Source: Bacilli bacterium
GTDB taxonomy: Bacteria; Bacillota_I; Bacilli_A; RF39; UBA660
Direction: 5' to 3'
Length of the DNA: 64,000 bases
NCBI GenBank assembly: GCA_900752905.1
Contig: CAADWX010000025.1
Span: forward strand, 1-64,000
The translations under genes were made by a program, and so were the position numbers. Below the pieces are notes generated by a model. That model saw only the letters and a program-made list of their open reading frames with translations. It was not told the DNA's origin and made no database searches. The stretch's first letter is position 1; each line of letters begins with the position of its first letter. Of this stretch, positions 1 to 8,333 are shown piece after piece.

Positions 1-2
1 AA

Positions 3-743
3 GTAGAAAGTGGAAACTTTTGTGTAGATGGATATTATATAGAATATAAAAATGGACAATCAAAATATAATAAAGATAAAGAATGCGGTGATGTAGGCCC
101 AACAAAAGTAGAACCAACAAGTACAGATACACATAAAGGAATAGTATATCTAAATCCAACTAATTTAAAAAAAAGTTGTAACGCATCAAATATTAAAAGT
201 GAAACAGGAACAAAGACAGGATGCATGAAATGGTATATATATTCAGAAGATGATAATAGTTACACTATGATACTAGATCATAATACTACAGCTGTTGTGG
301 AATATAATTCTACTGGAAGTAATAGTGAAATGAAAGAAGTAAAAACAGCTTTAGAATCTGATACAAGTACATGGGATAAATCTTTAAAAGCAAGATTAAT
401 AACAGCAAATGAAGTAGCTAAAATAACAGGAAATGCAAGCTTTGATGAAAAAACTTCATCAGTTTGGTTCTTTTTTGACAGTAATAATCAAACAAAAGTA
501 GCCAATAGTACAAATAAATCAAAATATGCATGGTTATATGATTATACAAGTAGTTGTGGAGAATATGGATGTAATATAGAGGATTCAAGTACATGGGGAT
601 ATTGGACAAGTGTCCCTGTTGCAGGAGAAACCAATTATGCGTGGGGTGTGTGTATGGGTGGTTATGTGAACCTCAGCCCTGCGAGCTTTGCTAGCTACGG
701 TGTGCGCCCAGTTATAACAGTATCTAAAGATATTTTTGAATAG
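3..743 (+). CDS. C-terminal part of a pilin-like/surface protein (5' end outside window)
   Basis: The reading frame is already open at base 3 and runs to a TAG at 741-743, so the gene starts upstream of the window; the first internal ATG (225) is not the true start. The visible part begins with a cysteine-containing segment (FCVDGYYIEYKNG), then an acidic stretch, then a C-terminal domain of about 170 residues. That domain ends in a Trp/Gly-rich block finishing GVRPVITV, a pattern I associate with extracellular DUF6273-like domains of gut Bacillota. The paired cysteines and the absence of any cytoplasmic motif suggest an exported protein. Its position upstream of comEA-comEC allows a pseudopilin or competence role, but the N-terminus that would show a prepilin site is missing. 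The same domain type recurs in the zinc-ribbon protein at 26721. Confidence 0.6.
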   Translation, partial: VESGNFCVDGYYIEYKNGQSKYNKDKECGDVGPTKVEPTSTDTHKGIVYLNPTNLKKSCNASNIKSETGTKTGCMKWYIYSEDDNSYTMILDHNTTAVVEYNSTGSNSEMKEVKTALESDTSTWDKSLKARLITANEVAKITGNASFDEKTSSVWFFFDSNNQTKVANSTNKSKYAWLYDYTSSCGEYGCNIEDSSTWGYWTSVPVAGETNYAWGVCMGGYVNLSPASFASYGVRPVITVSKDIFE

Positions 744-750
744 AATTAAT

Positions 751-777
751 AAGGTATGAGAAATCATACTTTTTTTG
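751..777 (+). terminator. Rho-independent terminator
   Basis: GTATGA, a GAAA tetraloop and TCATAC, followed by a run of T, just after the stop of the surface-protein gene. Confidence 0.8.
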
Positions 778-847
778 TAATTAAATATTAATATTAAGAA
801 TATATTATACAGTAATAACATTTTTTTAGACCTAAAAAAAGTTTTTC

Positions 848-876
848 TTGACTTTTATTAAAATTTATAATAATAT
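848..876 (+). promoter_or_regulatory. Sigma-A type promoter for the 922 gene
   Basis: TTGACT at 848-853 and TAATAT at 871-876 with a 17-nt spacer, about 40 nt upstream of the ATG. Confidence 0.55.
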
Positions 877-921
877 GGTGAATGTTGTTTTATTAATATG
901 TATTGAAAAGGAGAGGATATT

Positions 922-1536
922 ATGAATTTTATATTTAATGATTTAATTTTAGAAATTTGTGATTGTTATGATGAAAAAGATGATAAAAATAATTTTGATG
1001 ATAGTAGTTTAATAGAATGTAAATTTATTGATAATTTAAGAGAAAAATTAGATGAGTTAAATGTCGAGTATAATGATTCAAAACTTGATTTTTTAGCTAA
1101 ATGGTTACTAGTTAGGTATAATTATGATAAAATCAGTCTTTTAATGTCAAAAAAATATATGGGAAATCCTAATGAAAATAATGGAAGAGTAAGTAATTCA
1201 GTTGTTAGTGATTTTTGTCTTTCATTAAAGAAGAAAAATGCTGATGAGATAAGAAATATTGAAGATGAATTTTATATTAAAGCATGTAATTTTAGTCAAG
1301 ATGAGAAGAATTCAATTTTTAATAATCTTGATAGAAATGTTATATTAGAAGAAAAATTTGGAGTAGATAGTGCTGCAAAAGATAAATTATTTTATAATTA
1401 TAATAAATTCCCTTTATGCTGGAAAGGAACATTAGAAGCTTTAAAATTAAAAGAATTAGGAATTAAGGAATATCATAAAAAATTATTAAATGGAAAACAA
1501 ATTGGTCATCAATATAGAAAAGTTATTAGAGGATAA
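922..1536 (+). CDS. Hypothetical cytoplasmic protein, 204 aa
   Basis: A good ribosome binding site (AAGGAGAGG) precedes the ATG, and its own promoter and terminator flank the gene, so it is a single-gene transcript. The protein is acidic at the N-terminus, charged and lacks membrane segments or a signal peptide. I recognise no domain. A conserved-looking C-terminal stretch (FPLCWKGTLEALKLKELG) could be part of a fold, but I cannot name it. It sits between a surface protein and comEA. Confidence 0.65.
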   Translation: MNFIFNDLILEICDCYDEKDDKNNFDDSSLIECKFIDNLREKLDELNVEYNDSKLDFLAKWLLVRYNYDKISLLMSKKYMGNPNENNGRVSNSVVSDFCLSLKKKNADEIRNIEDEFYIKACNFSQDEKNSIFNNLDRNVILEEKFGVDSAAKDKLFYNYNKFPLCWKGTLEALKLKELGIKEYHKKLLNGKQIGHQYRKVIRG

Positions 1537-1564
1537 AATATAGAAATTTCTATATTTTTTTTTT
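1536..1564 (+). terminator. Rho-independent terminator
   Basis: A perfect 22-nt palindrome with arms AAATATAGAAA / TTTCTATATTT, followed by T residues, overlapping the stop of the 922 gene. Confidence 0.75.
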
Positions 1565-1619
1565 GATTTAAAAGGATATTTTTTTGTTTTATTGTATGTT
1601 TTTAGTAGGAGGTGATAAA

Positions 1620-2441
1620 ATGGTTAAATTCAGAAAAAAAGTTTCAGACTTTATAGAAAAGTATTATTATTTAATTATTATATTTTTATTGTTAGTTACT
1701 ATAGCAATAGTTTTAATTAAGCCATCTAGAAAGGTGACAAATATAGTTAAGGAGTATAGTTCAAATAATATACAAGATTTATCTAGTTCTGATGATAGTA
1801 ATATTAAAGTTGAAATAAAAGGTATGGTATTAAATCCGGGTGTTTATGAGTTAGAAAATGGTAAAAGAGTTAATGATTTAATAGAAGTATCAGGTGGACT
1901 TTTAGAAAACGCTAATACAAGTTATTTGAATTTAAGTAAAAAATTAAAAGATGAAATGATTATTATTGTTTATAGTAATGATGAAATAAATTCTTTTAAA
2001 GAAAATAAGAATTCAAATTATGAGAATATAAAGATTGAATGTAATTGTCCTGATACTATAAATAATGCTTGCATGGATATTGGTGATATTTCTCATGAAG
2101 ATAATATTACTTATGAGAATAATTCAGAAAATAAAAATTCAAATTCAGAAAATAAGAATTCAAATTCAGAAAATAAAAATTCAAATTCAGAAAATAAAAA
2201 TTCAAATTCAGAAAATAAAAATTTAGATTCTAATATAAGTGATATTGATTCAAAAATATCTATAAATGATGCTGATGAAGAAAATCTTACTAAAATTTCA
2301 GGAATAGGTTCTTCAAAAGCTAAGTCAATAATAGAATATAGAAAACAAAATGGAAACTTTAAAACAATAGAGGATATAATGAATGTATCTGGAATAGGGA
2401 AATCATTATTTGAAAAAATTAAAGATTATATTACTGTTTAG
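1620..2441 (+). CDS. comEA: ComEA, DNA-uptake receptor
   Basis: ComEA is the membrane-anchored double-strand DNA receptor of natural transformation and feeds DNA to ComEC. The ATG at 1620 is chosen because AGGAGGTG lies 5 nt upstream; an earlier in-frame ATG at 1584 lacks a site. The 273-aa protein has a cytoplasmic basic start, one membrane helix (about 19-36), an SLBB-like domain (about 55-105, VKGMVLNPGVYEL-like) and an Asn/Ser/Glu/Lys-rich spacer built from 7-residue repeats (about 168-201). Two helix-hairpin-helix motifs follow at the C-terminus (SGIGSSKAKSIIEYR and SGIGKSLFEKI) and bind DNA. It overlaps the start of comEC by 32 nt, which implies translational coupling. The length is longer than usual because of the repeat spacer. 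Confidence 0.93.
   Translation: MVKFRKKVSDFIEKYYYLIIIFLLLVTIAIVLIKPSRKVTNIVKEYSSNNIQDLSSSDDSNIKVEIKGMVLNPGVYELENGKRVNDLIEVSGGLLENANTSYLNLSKKLKDEMIIIVYSNDEINSFKENKNSNYENIKIECNCPDTINNACMDIGDISHEDNITYENNSENKNSNSENKNSNSENKNSNSENKNSNSENKNLDSNISDIDSKISINDADEENLTKISGIGSSKAKSIIEYRKQNGNFKTIEDIMNVSGIGKSLFEKIKDYITV
2122..2222 (+). repeat. 21-bp tandem repeat inside comEA
   Basis: About 4.8 copies of a 21-bp unit that encodes NSENKNS in frame. Copies are nearly identical (one A/G difference), so copy number could change by slippage without breaking the frame. It lengthens the linker between the SLBB-like and DNA-binding parts of ComEA. Confidence 0.9.
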
Positions 2442-4458
2442 TTTTATACTAAGTATAGTTATTTTATTTTTTAGGATTAAAAATGATTCAGTAGAGGAAA
2501 GCAATATTACTAGTATAGATGGTATAGTAAAAGAATATAGCGTTGATGGAGATAAATTAAATATTATTATAGATAATTATAAAGTTATTTATTATTTTAA
2601 GAGTGAAAAAGAACTGAATGATTTTAATATATCATATGGGGATAAAATTAAATTTATAGGTAATTCTTATATACCTAAAAATAATACAAATTTTAATATG
2701 TTTAATTATAGGTTATATTTAAAGAGTAAAAAGATCAATTATATTTTTAATGCAGACAAATATACTGTTATAAAACATAATAAAAATATATTTTATAAAA
2801 TAAAACAATCTATAAAAGATAGAATAGAGAGAAATAATAGTAGTATTTATTTAAAATTATTTTTACTTGGAAATAAAGAAGAATTAGATTATAATATAAG
2901 CTCTACATATTCAAATAATGGAATCAGTCATTTATTTGCTGTATCTGGTATGCATATATCTTTACTTACACTTATAATTTATTTAATACTTAATAAATTT
3001 ATAAAAAATAAAATACTAAATAATATTATAGTATCTATATTTTTAGTATTTTTTTCATTTTTAACTTCTTTTTCTTCTTCTGTATTAAGAGCAGTAATGT
3101 TATTTATTTTGTGCAAAATATTTAAAAGAATCAAAACTCAATATATACTTTTGATTATATTTATGTCACTTATTTTGTATAATCCGTTTTATATTTATGA
3201 TATAGGCTTTTTATATAGTTTTATTATAACTTTTGGTTTAATTATTTTTTCAGATAAAATAAATGGTAAAAATTATTTTATAAAAGTTTTTAAAACATCT
3301 TTAATTTCATTTTTATTAGGTATACCAATATCTATATTAAATTTTCATGAAATAAACTTAATTAGTCCAATATTAAATATTATCTTTGTTCCATTTATTT
3401 CTTTTATAATATTTCCTCTTTCTATTATTACATTTGTATTTCCAACCTTATCTTGTATATTTAATTTTTTTATAAATATACTTGAAGGATTATCAATTTT
3501 TTTTAATAATATAACTTATTTTAAATTAATACTTAAACATGTGAGCTTATTTTATATATTTTTATATTATTTTGTTATAACATTTATATTGTATAAAAAT
3601 AAAGTAAAGTATTATGTTTTGTTTTTATTTATTTTGATTATTCATTCAAATATAAATTATATAAATAATAACTTTTATCTAACTATGTTAGATGTTGGAC
3701 AAGGGGATTCTATTCTTATTGAATTACCACATAATTCTTTAAATATATTGATTGATACAGGAGGTAAGTTTAAATATAATAATGACGTATGGAAAGTAAA
3801 AAAGAAAGAATATTCAATTGCTTCATCTATTACAATCCCTTATTTAAAATCAAGAGGTATTAAAAAAATAGATTATTTAATACTTACTCATGGGGACTAT
3901 GACCATATGGGAGAAGCAATTAACTTAGTTAATAATTTTAAAATAGAGAGTGTAATATTTAATTGTGGAGAGTTAAATGATTTAGAGAAAAAATTAACTA
4001 AAGTATTGAATCAAAAAAACATAAAACATGAAATGTGTATTAATAATATAAAAAAGGATAACTATAATTTAGAATTTTTAAATACAAGAATTTATGGTAA
4101 TGAAAATGATAGTAGTAGTGTTATTTATACAGAACTTAATGGTTATAAATTTATGTTTATGGGAGATGCTGGGGTAGAAAGAGAAAAAGATATTCTAGAT
4201 AAATATAATTTATCAGATATTGATGTTTTAAAAGTAGGACATCATGGATCTAATACAAGTAGTAGTGAGAATTTTATAAAGAATATTAGTCCTAAATATA
4301 GTTTAATATCTGTTGGAGAAAACAATAGATATGGACATCCAAAAGATAGTGTTTTAAATATATTAAGAAATAGTAAAATTTATAGAACAGATCAAGATGG
4401 TAGTATCATGTTTAAGATTAGGAATAATAAATTAAAAATAAAGACTTGCAATCCATAG
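2410..4458 (+). CDS. comEC: ComEC, competence DNA channel
   Basis: ComEC forms the membrane channel for single-stranded DNA during transformation. The 682-aa product shows an N-terminal soluble (OB-like) domain, the multi-helix Competence domain with AVSGMHISLL (about residue 177), and a C-terminal metallo-beta-lactamase-like domain. That domain carries LDVGQGDSILIE and THGDYDHMGE (about 492-501), the expected metal-binding motif. The start is a TTG at 2410 inside comEA, because no ATG occurs near the conserved N-terminus; AGGGAA lies upstream at a suitable distance. The 3' part of this gene, from the HGDYDH codons to the stop, recurs as decayed copies three times in the next 5 kb. The gene itself looks intact. 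Confidence 0.94.
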   Translation: MKKLKIILLFSFILSIVILFFRIKNDSVEESNITSIDGIVKEYSVDGDKLNIIIDNYKVIYYFKSEKELNDFNISYGDKIKFIGNSYIPKNNTNFNMFNYRLYLKSKKINYIFNADKYTVIKHNKNIFYKIKQSIKDRIERNNSSIYLKLFLLGNKEELDYNISSTYSNNGISHLFAVSGMHISLLTLIIYLILNKFIKNKILNNIIVSIFLVFFSFLTSFSSSVLRAVMLFILCKIFKRIKTQYILLIIFMSLILYNPFYIYDIGFLYSFIITFGLIIFSDKINGKNYFIKVFKTSLISFLLGIPISILNFHEINLISPILNIIFVPFISFIIFPLSIITFVFPTLSCIFNFFINILEGLSIFFNNITYFKLILKHVSLFYIFLYYFVITFILYKNKVKYYVLFLFILIIHSNINYINNNFYLTMLDVGQGDSILIELPHNSLNILIDTGGKFKYNNDVWKVKKKEYSIASSITIPYLKSRGIKKIDYLILTHGDYDHMGEAINLVNNFKIESVIFNCGELNDLEKKLTKVLNQKNIKHEMCINNIKKDNYNLEFLNTRIYGNENDSSSVIYTELNGYKFMFMGDAGVEREKDILDKYNLSDIDVLKVGHHGSNTSSSENFIKNISPKYSLISVGENNRYGHPKDSVLNILRNSKIYRTDQDGSIMFKIRNNKLKIKTCNP

Positions 4459-4474
4459 AAAGGAAGCTGATAAA

Positions 4475-5293
4475 ATGAATGAAATAAAAGAATATACAAC
4501 AAAATTATTTGAAGATATAAAACATATAGATGAACAAGATAATGAATATTGGTTAGCAAGAGAATTACAAAAAGTTTTAAGATATAATCAGTGGCGAAGT
4601 ATAAATGATTTAATTGAAAGAGCTAAAGTTGCTTGTAAAGAAAGTAATAATAACGAAGATGATCATTTTGCGTTACAACGCAAAATGATAAAATTAGCAA
4701 AAGGTGCAACAAGAAAAGTTATAGATTATAAATTATCTAGATATGCATGTTATTTAATAGTAATGAATGGTAATCCTAGGAAAGACATTATAGCTTTAGG
4801 ACAAACATATTTTGCCATTCAAACAAGAAAGCAGGAATTATCAGAAAAAGAGTATAATAATCTTACTGAAGATGAGAAAAGACTATATCGAAGAAATCAA
4901 GCAAGAAAAGGTAATTATAATTTAAATCAAACAGCAGTTAATAGTGGAGTAAAGGATTTGGCTAGATTTCATAATGCAGGATATAAAGGACTGTATAATG
5001 GAGAAACTGCAGATGATATATTTAAAAGAAAGAAACTAAGATATAGAGAAGATATACTAGACAATATGGGTAGTGAAGAACTAGCTGATAATATATTCAG
5101 GATTGCTCAAACAGATGCCAAATTAAAAAGAGATAATGTAGATAATGAATATACGGCTAATAGTGTTCACTATGAAATAGGCAAGAAAGTAAGAAAGATA
5201 ATTGAAGACATGGGTGGAATCATGCCAGAAAATTTACCAATTCCAGATAAAAGTTTAAAAGAATTAGAAAAAGAAACTAAAAATAATAAGTGA
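4475..5293 (+). CDS. dinD: DinD, DNA damage-inducible protein D
   Basis: The 272-aa protein matches the DinD family over its whole length: an ELQKVLRYNQWRS N-terminus, then LSRYACYLIVMNGNP, GQTYFAIQTRKQEL, GYKGLYNGETADDI, MGSEELADNIFRIAQTDAKLKRD and MGGIMPENLP. In E. coli DinD is SOS-induced and reported to affect RecA filaments; a role here is inferred from the family. It begins 16 nt after comEC with AAGGAAG ahead of the ATG and no terminator between, so it is probably read from the comEC transcript. No LexA box was recognised. A 28-bp perfect inverted repeat lies inside the coding sequence (4662-4689). DinD is typical accessory or horizontally moved DNA. Confidence 0.93.
   Translation: MNEIKEYTTKLFEDIKHIDEQDNEYWLARELQKVLRYNQWRSINDLIERAKVACKESNNNEDDHFALQRKMIKLAKGATRKVIDYKLSRYACYLIVMNGNPRKDIIALGQTYFAIQTRKQELSEKEYNNLTEDEKRLYRRNQARKGNYNLNQTAVNSGVKDLARFHNAGYKGLYNGETADDIFKRKKLRYREDILDNMGSEELADNIFRIAQTDAKLKRDNVDNEYTANSVHYEIGKKVRKIIEDMGGIMPENLPIPDKSLKELEKETKNNK
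4662..4689. repeat. Perfect inverted repeat within dinD
   Basis: Arms ATCATTTTGCGTT and AACGCAAAATGAT, 13 bp each with a 2-nt centre, entirely coding (HFALQRKM). It is GC-richer in its core than the surrounding sequence and shares the AACGC/GCGTT core with the repeat at 6269-6287. Confidence 0.85.
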
Positions 5294-5372
5294 AACATTA
5301 TATAATTAATATGGCAATAAACAGTTGTTAAATTAGCTGCTTTTCTTTGCTTAAATTCTTATACATAAACGT

Positions 5373-5948
5373 ATGCTACCACATGGTGATTATGATTATA
5401 TTGGCGAGGCTGTAAATCTTTTTAATATTTTGAAAGTTAAAAAAGTAGTCTTTAACTGTGGGGAGTTTAATACTTTAGAATCTAGTTTAATAAAAGTTTT
5501 AGAAGCAAAAAAATTTCATATCAGTCATGTATTAATAAACTTGGTATTGATAACTACCAATTAAACTTTTTAAATGCAAAAGTATTTTGTGATGAAAATA
5601 ATAATAGTAATGTTATTTATACAGATTTTAATGATATAAGTTTATGTTTATGGAATATGCGGGAATTGAACAAGAAAAAGATATTTTAGATAAGTATAAC
5701 TTAGCAAATATTGAAGTATTAAAAGTAGACATCATGGGAGTAAGACAAGTAGTAGTAAAGAGTTTATAGATGAAATAAATCCAAATTATTCCATTATTAG
5801 TGTTGGCAAAAACAACAGATAAGGTCATCCCAATAAAGAAGTATTAAATAATTTGAGTGATTCAAAAATTTATAGAACGGATCAAGAGGGTAGTATCATG
5901 TTTAAGATTAGGAATAATAAATTAAAAATAAAGACTTGTAGTTCGTAG
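5373..5948 (+). pseudogene. Decayed comEC 3' end, copy 2 (unit 2)
   Basis: In conceptual translation this stretch follows the end of ComEC from PHGDYDYIGEAVNL through SIMFKIRNNKLKIKTC to a stop, but with several frameshifts and an in-frame TAA (after the codons matching GKNNR). It starts exactly at the HGDYDH codons. Most of it is clearly diverged from comEC, yet the last ~50 nt (5893-5942) match the comEC 3' end exactly, an abrupt change in similarity. No start codon or ribosome site suggests expression. Confidence 0.9.
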
Positions 5949-5953
5949 AAAAA

Positions 5954-5972
5954 GTGTCGCAAAATGCGACAC
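5954..5972. repeat. Small palindrome before DUF1016
   Basis: GTGTCGC, AAAAT, GCGACAC: a 7-bp perfect stem between the comEC relic stop and the DUF1016 start. No T run follows, so it is not a terminator. One of three GC-rich palindromes in this accessory zone. Confidence 0.8.
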
Positions 5973-5992
5973 AATTAAGAAAGAAGTTAGAT

Positions 5993-6901
5993 ATGAATTA
6001 TTATGATCAAATAAAAGGATTATTAATAAGCAACGAAGTATATAAGAAAGTAAAGGATTATAGTAAGAACAAGAGTGATGTTGAAACATATTATAATGTT
6101 GGAAAGTTAATTATTGAAGCCCAAGGTGGAGAAAAAAGAGCTAAATATGGCGATGGTTTAATAAAAGAATATTCACAAAGATTAATAATAGAATTAAATG
6201 ATAAAAAATATAGTTATAGAAATCTTATGAATATGAGAAAATTTTATTTGTTATTTAGAGATAAAAAAGTGAACGCGCTGCGTTCACAATTGAGTTGGAG
6301 CCATTATCGTGAATTACTATCAATTAAAAATTTTGATGAAATAATATATTATATAAATTTAGCTATATCAAATAGTCTTGGATATAGAGAGTTAGCAACA
6401 AGAATAAAGAATAATGAATATAAAAGACTACCAATTGAAACTAAAAATAAATTGATTCTTGATGATAAACTTGAAGTAAAAGATTTGGTGCCAAATCCTA
6501 TACTAATTAGAAATAAAAATAATATTGAAATAGTTACTGAGAAAGCATTACATAATTTAATATTAGAAGATATTGAATCATTTATGAAAGACCTTGGGAA
6601 TTCATTTAGTTTTATTGGTAGCAAATATAAAATCAAAATAGGTGACAGAAATCACTATATTGATTTATTGCTTTTCAATATAAAATACAATTGTTATGTA
6701 GTAGTTGAATTAAAAGTAACAGAGTTTAAGGTAGAATATATTGCGCAAGTTCAAAAATATATGAATTATATAGATAAAAATGTAAAAGAAATAAGTAATA
6801 ATTCTACTATTGGAATATTAATATGTAAGAGAGAAAATAAATTTGTTATAGAATATTGTTCAGATGAAAGAATTGCTGTTAGAGAATATGAATTAGTGTG
6901 A
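5993..6901 (+). CDS. DUF1016 (YhcG-like) PD-(D/E)XK nuclease-family protein, intact copy
   Basis: The 302-aa protein matches the DUF1016/YhcG family. It has an N-terminal helical domain (YYNVGKLIIEAQ and later LSWSHYRELLSI, the hallmark) and a C-terminal PD-(D/E)XK nuclease-like domain with HYIDLLLFN and VVVELKV (about 220-242), giving the D...ExK core. The family is common in defence islands and restriction-modification loci; its activity here is inferred. The ATG at 5993 is chosen because family N-termini begin MNYYDQIKGLL, like the relic at 7943; an upstream in-frame ATG would start inside the palindrome. The 3' end forms a promoter for the next gene. Shortened relatives lie at 7943-8303 and 9259-9355. 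Confidence 0.88.
   Translation: MNYYDQIKGLLISNEVYKKVKDYSKNKSDVETYYNVGKLIIEAQGGEKRAKYGDGLIKEYSQRLIIELNDKKYSYRNLMNMRKFYLLFRDKKVNALRSQLSWSHYRELLSIKNFDEIIYYINLAISNSLGYRELATRIKNNEYKRLPIETKNKLILDDKLEVKDLVPNPILIRNKNNIEIVTEKALHNLILEDIESFMKDLGNSFSFIGSKYKIKIGDRNHYIDLLLFNIKYNCYVVVELKVTEFKVEYIAQVQKYMNYIDKNVKEISNNSTIGILICKRENKFVIEYCSDERIAVREYELV
6269..6287. repeat. Palindrome inside DUF1016 gene
   Basis: GTGAACGC, GCT, GCGTTCAC: 8-bp perfect arms inside the reading frame, encoding VNALRSQ just before the LSWSHY motif. Shares the AACGC/GCGTT core with the palindrome in dinD. Confidence 0.85.
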
Positions 6902-6907
6902 TATAAT
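6879..6907 (+). promoter_or_regulatory. Extended -10 promoter built into DUF1016 3' end (unit 2)
   Basis: TTAGAG at 6879-6884, 17-nt spacer, and TGATATAAT in which the TGA is the DUF1016 stop codon (TATAAT at 6902-6907). The expected start of transcription is about 20 nt before the ATG of the DUF488-like gene. The same arrangement occurs at 8281-8309 and 9333-9361. Confidence 0.65.
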
Positions 6908-6932
6908 ATTAATTAGTTTGTAGGTGGTTTTG

Positions 6933-7409
6933 ATGATTATTAAAGGAACAAGTTGTTATGCAAGTGCCAAAGCCGGCAATTTAGTATCAATTACTGGTGA
7001 TGGTGGAAATGCCTGGGGTTTTTATGGTAATGCATATAAGAAAATGTCTCCAAAATTATATTTATGGCAATATTATGATCGAAATACCGATAATTTATCA
7101 GAAGATGAATTAATTGATTGGTATATAAAAGAATTTTATGATTTAAGGCTGAAAGACTTAAATCCATATGAATTAATGGATACTTTAAAACAAAAATTTG
7201 GAGAGGAAATAATATTGCTTTGTCATGAGTTGCCTGGATTAGAAATAAATAAAGAACATTTTTGCCATAGAAGATTATTAGCAGATTGGATTGAACTTGA
7301 AACGGGTATTGTAATTCCTGAATTATCAATTAATGAATCTGGTGAGATTACCCAAGAAGAAATTTATGATCTCAAACCAAGAATAAAAAAACTAATTAAA
7401 AAAGATTAA
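6933..7409 (+). CDS. DUF488-like protein (cargo of unit 2)
   Basis: The 158-aa protein ends with a pattern typical of the DUF488 family: IILLCHELPG followed by HFCHRRLLADWIE. Its N-terminus (KGTSCYASAKAGN) also fits. DUF488 proteins are small cytoplasmic proteins of unproven function. The start at 6933 is set by AGGTGG five nt upstream; a GTG nine nt earlier overlaps this site and is unlikely. It has its own promoter in the tail of DUF1016 and a terminator right after, so it behaves as a one-gene cassette. Nothing ties it to its neighbours functionally. Confidence 0.75.
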   Translation: MIIKGTSCYASAKAGNLVSITGDGGNAWGFYGNAYKKMSPKLYLWQYYDRNTDNLSEDELIDWYIKEFYDLRLKDLNPYELMDTLKQKFGEEIILLCHELPGLEINKEHFCHRRLLADWIELETGIVIPELSINESGEITQEEIYDLKPRIKKLIKKD

Positions 7410-7410
7410 A

Positions 7411-7436
7411 GAATTATCATAATGGTAATTCTTTTT
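7411..7436 (+). terminator. Rho-independent terminator after the DUF488-like gene
   Basis: GAATTATC ... GGTAATTC stem with a T run. It lies just before the 17-nt junction motif GACTTACTTTTTGACAA (7451-7467). Confidence 0.7.
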
Positions 7437-7450
7437 CTTTAGTGTTATTT

Positions 7451-7467
7451 GACTTACTTTTTGACAA
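7451..7467 (+). repeat. Junction motif, copy 1
   Basis: GACTTACTTTTTGACAA occurs here and again at 9018-9034, each time between a cargo-gene terminator and the left edge of a comEC relic. The related string ACTTACT also sits just before the HGDYDH codons in intact comEC (3882-3888), so part of it may be comEC-derived. Confidence 0.7.
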
Positions 7468-7931
7468 TCACCACATGGTGATTATGACCATATGGGTGAA
7501 GCTATTAATTTAGTTAATAAATTAAAAAAAGATAATTATAATTTAGAGTTTTTAAATACAAAATTTATGATAATGAAAATGATAGCAGTAGTGTTATTTA
7601 TTTGAACTATAATGATTATAAGTTTTTATTTATGGGAGATGCTGGTGTAGGAAGAGAAAAAGATATTCTAGATAAATATAACTTATCAGATATTGATGTC
7701 TTAAAAGTAGGACATCATGGTAGTAAGACAAGTAGTAGTAAAGAATTAATTAATGAAATAAAACCTAATTATTCTATAATTAGTGTTGGGAAGGACAATC
7801 GTTATGGTTATCCGAATAAAGAAGTATTAGATAATATAGAAGATTCAAAAATATATAGAACAGATCAAGTTGGTAGTATCATGTTTAAAATTAAAAATAA
7901 TAAATTGAAAATAGAGACTTGTAGTTTATAG
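7468..7931 (+). pseudogene. Decayed comEC 3' end, copy 3 (unit 3)
   Basis: Starts at PHGDYDHMGEAINLVN, then an internal deletion and a frameshift remove the middle; from about 7602 one frame is open (FLFMGDAGVGREKDILDKYN to the stop). That piece corresponds to the last ~110 residues of ComEC and lacks the HGDYDH metal motif, so it cannot be a working nuclease domain. It ends 11 nt before the DUF1016 relic. Confidence 0.88.
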
Positions 7932-7942
7932 GAAGGAGTAAT

Positions 7943-8303
7943 ATGAACTATTATAATGAAATTAAAAATGAATTAATAAATAATGAAATAAATAGAAAAG
8001 TTAAAAGTTATTCAATTAATAAAAGTGATTTAAATACTTACTATAATGTCGGTAAGTTATTACTAGCTGTGGGTAATCAATATGGAGAAAGTATTATTAA
8101 AGAGTATTCAATTAAGAGAAAGAATAAAATCTAATGAATATGAAAGGCTTCCGGAATCTACTAAAAATAAATCAGTAGAACAAAAAGAATCCGATATAGT
8201 TGATTTTATCAAGAATCCAATTTTGATTAAGAATGATAATAAATATGTAATTAAATATTGCTCTGATGAGAGAATAATTGCTAGAAAATATGAATTGGTG
8301 TGA
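7943..8303 (+). pseudogene. DUF1016 relic with internal deletions (unit 3)
   Basis: A start with a good ribosome site (GGAAGGAG) begins a DUF1016 N-terminus (MNYYNEIKNELINNE). Two deletions follow. The first joins the KEYS region directly to a sequence matching IKNNEYKRLPIETKNK, shifting frame; the second joins NPILIKN to KYVIKYCSDERI, removing the whole PD-(D/E)XK core. The final part (YCSDERIIARKYELV and stop) is kept, including the promoter for the next gene. Two short frames remain open but neither can encode a complete domain. Confidence 0.87.
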
Positions 8304-8309
8304 TATAAT
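8281..8309 (+). promoter_or_regulatory. Extended -10 promoter in DUF1016 relic tail (unit 3)
   Basis: CTAGAA at 8281-8286, 17-nt spacer, TGATATAAT with TATAAT at 8304-8309; the TGA is the relic's stop codon. It lies 24 nt before the metallopeptidase ATG. Confidence 0.6.
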
Positions 8310-8333
8310 AGATATAGATTTGGAGATGATTAG

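Noticed and set aside
2122-2222. CRISPR-like array
   Set aside because: The repeats are direct tandem, in frame, without spacers, and no cas genes are present in the window.
7602-7931. A short open frame that resembles a free-standing metallo-beta-lactamase protein
   Set aside because: It is the 3' part of a comEC relic, lacks the HGDYDH metal motif and has no ribosome site.
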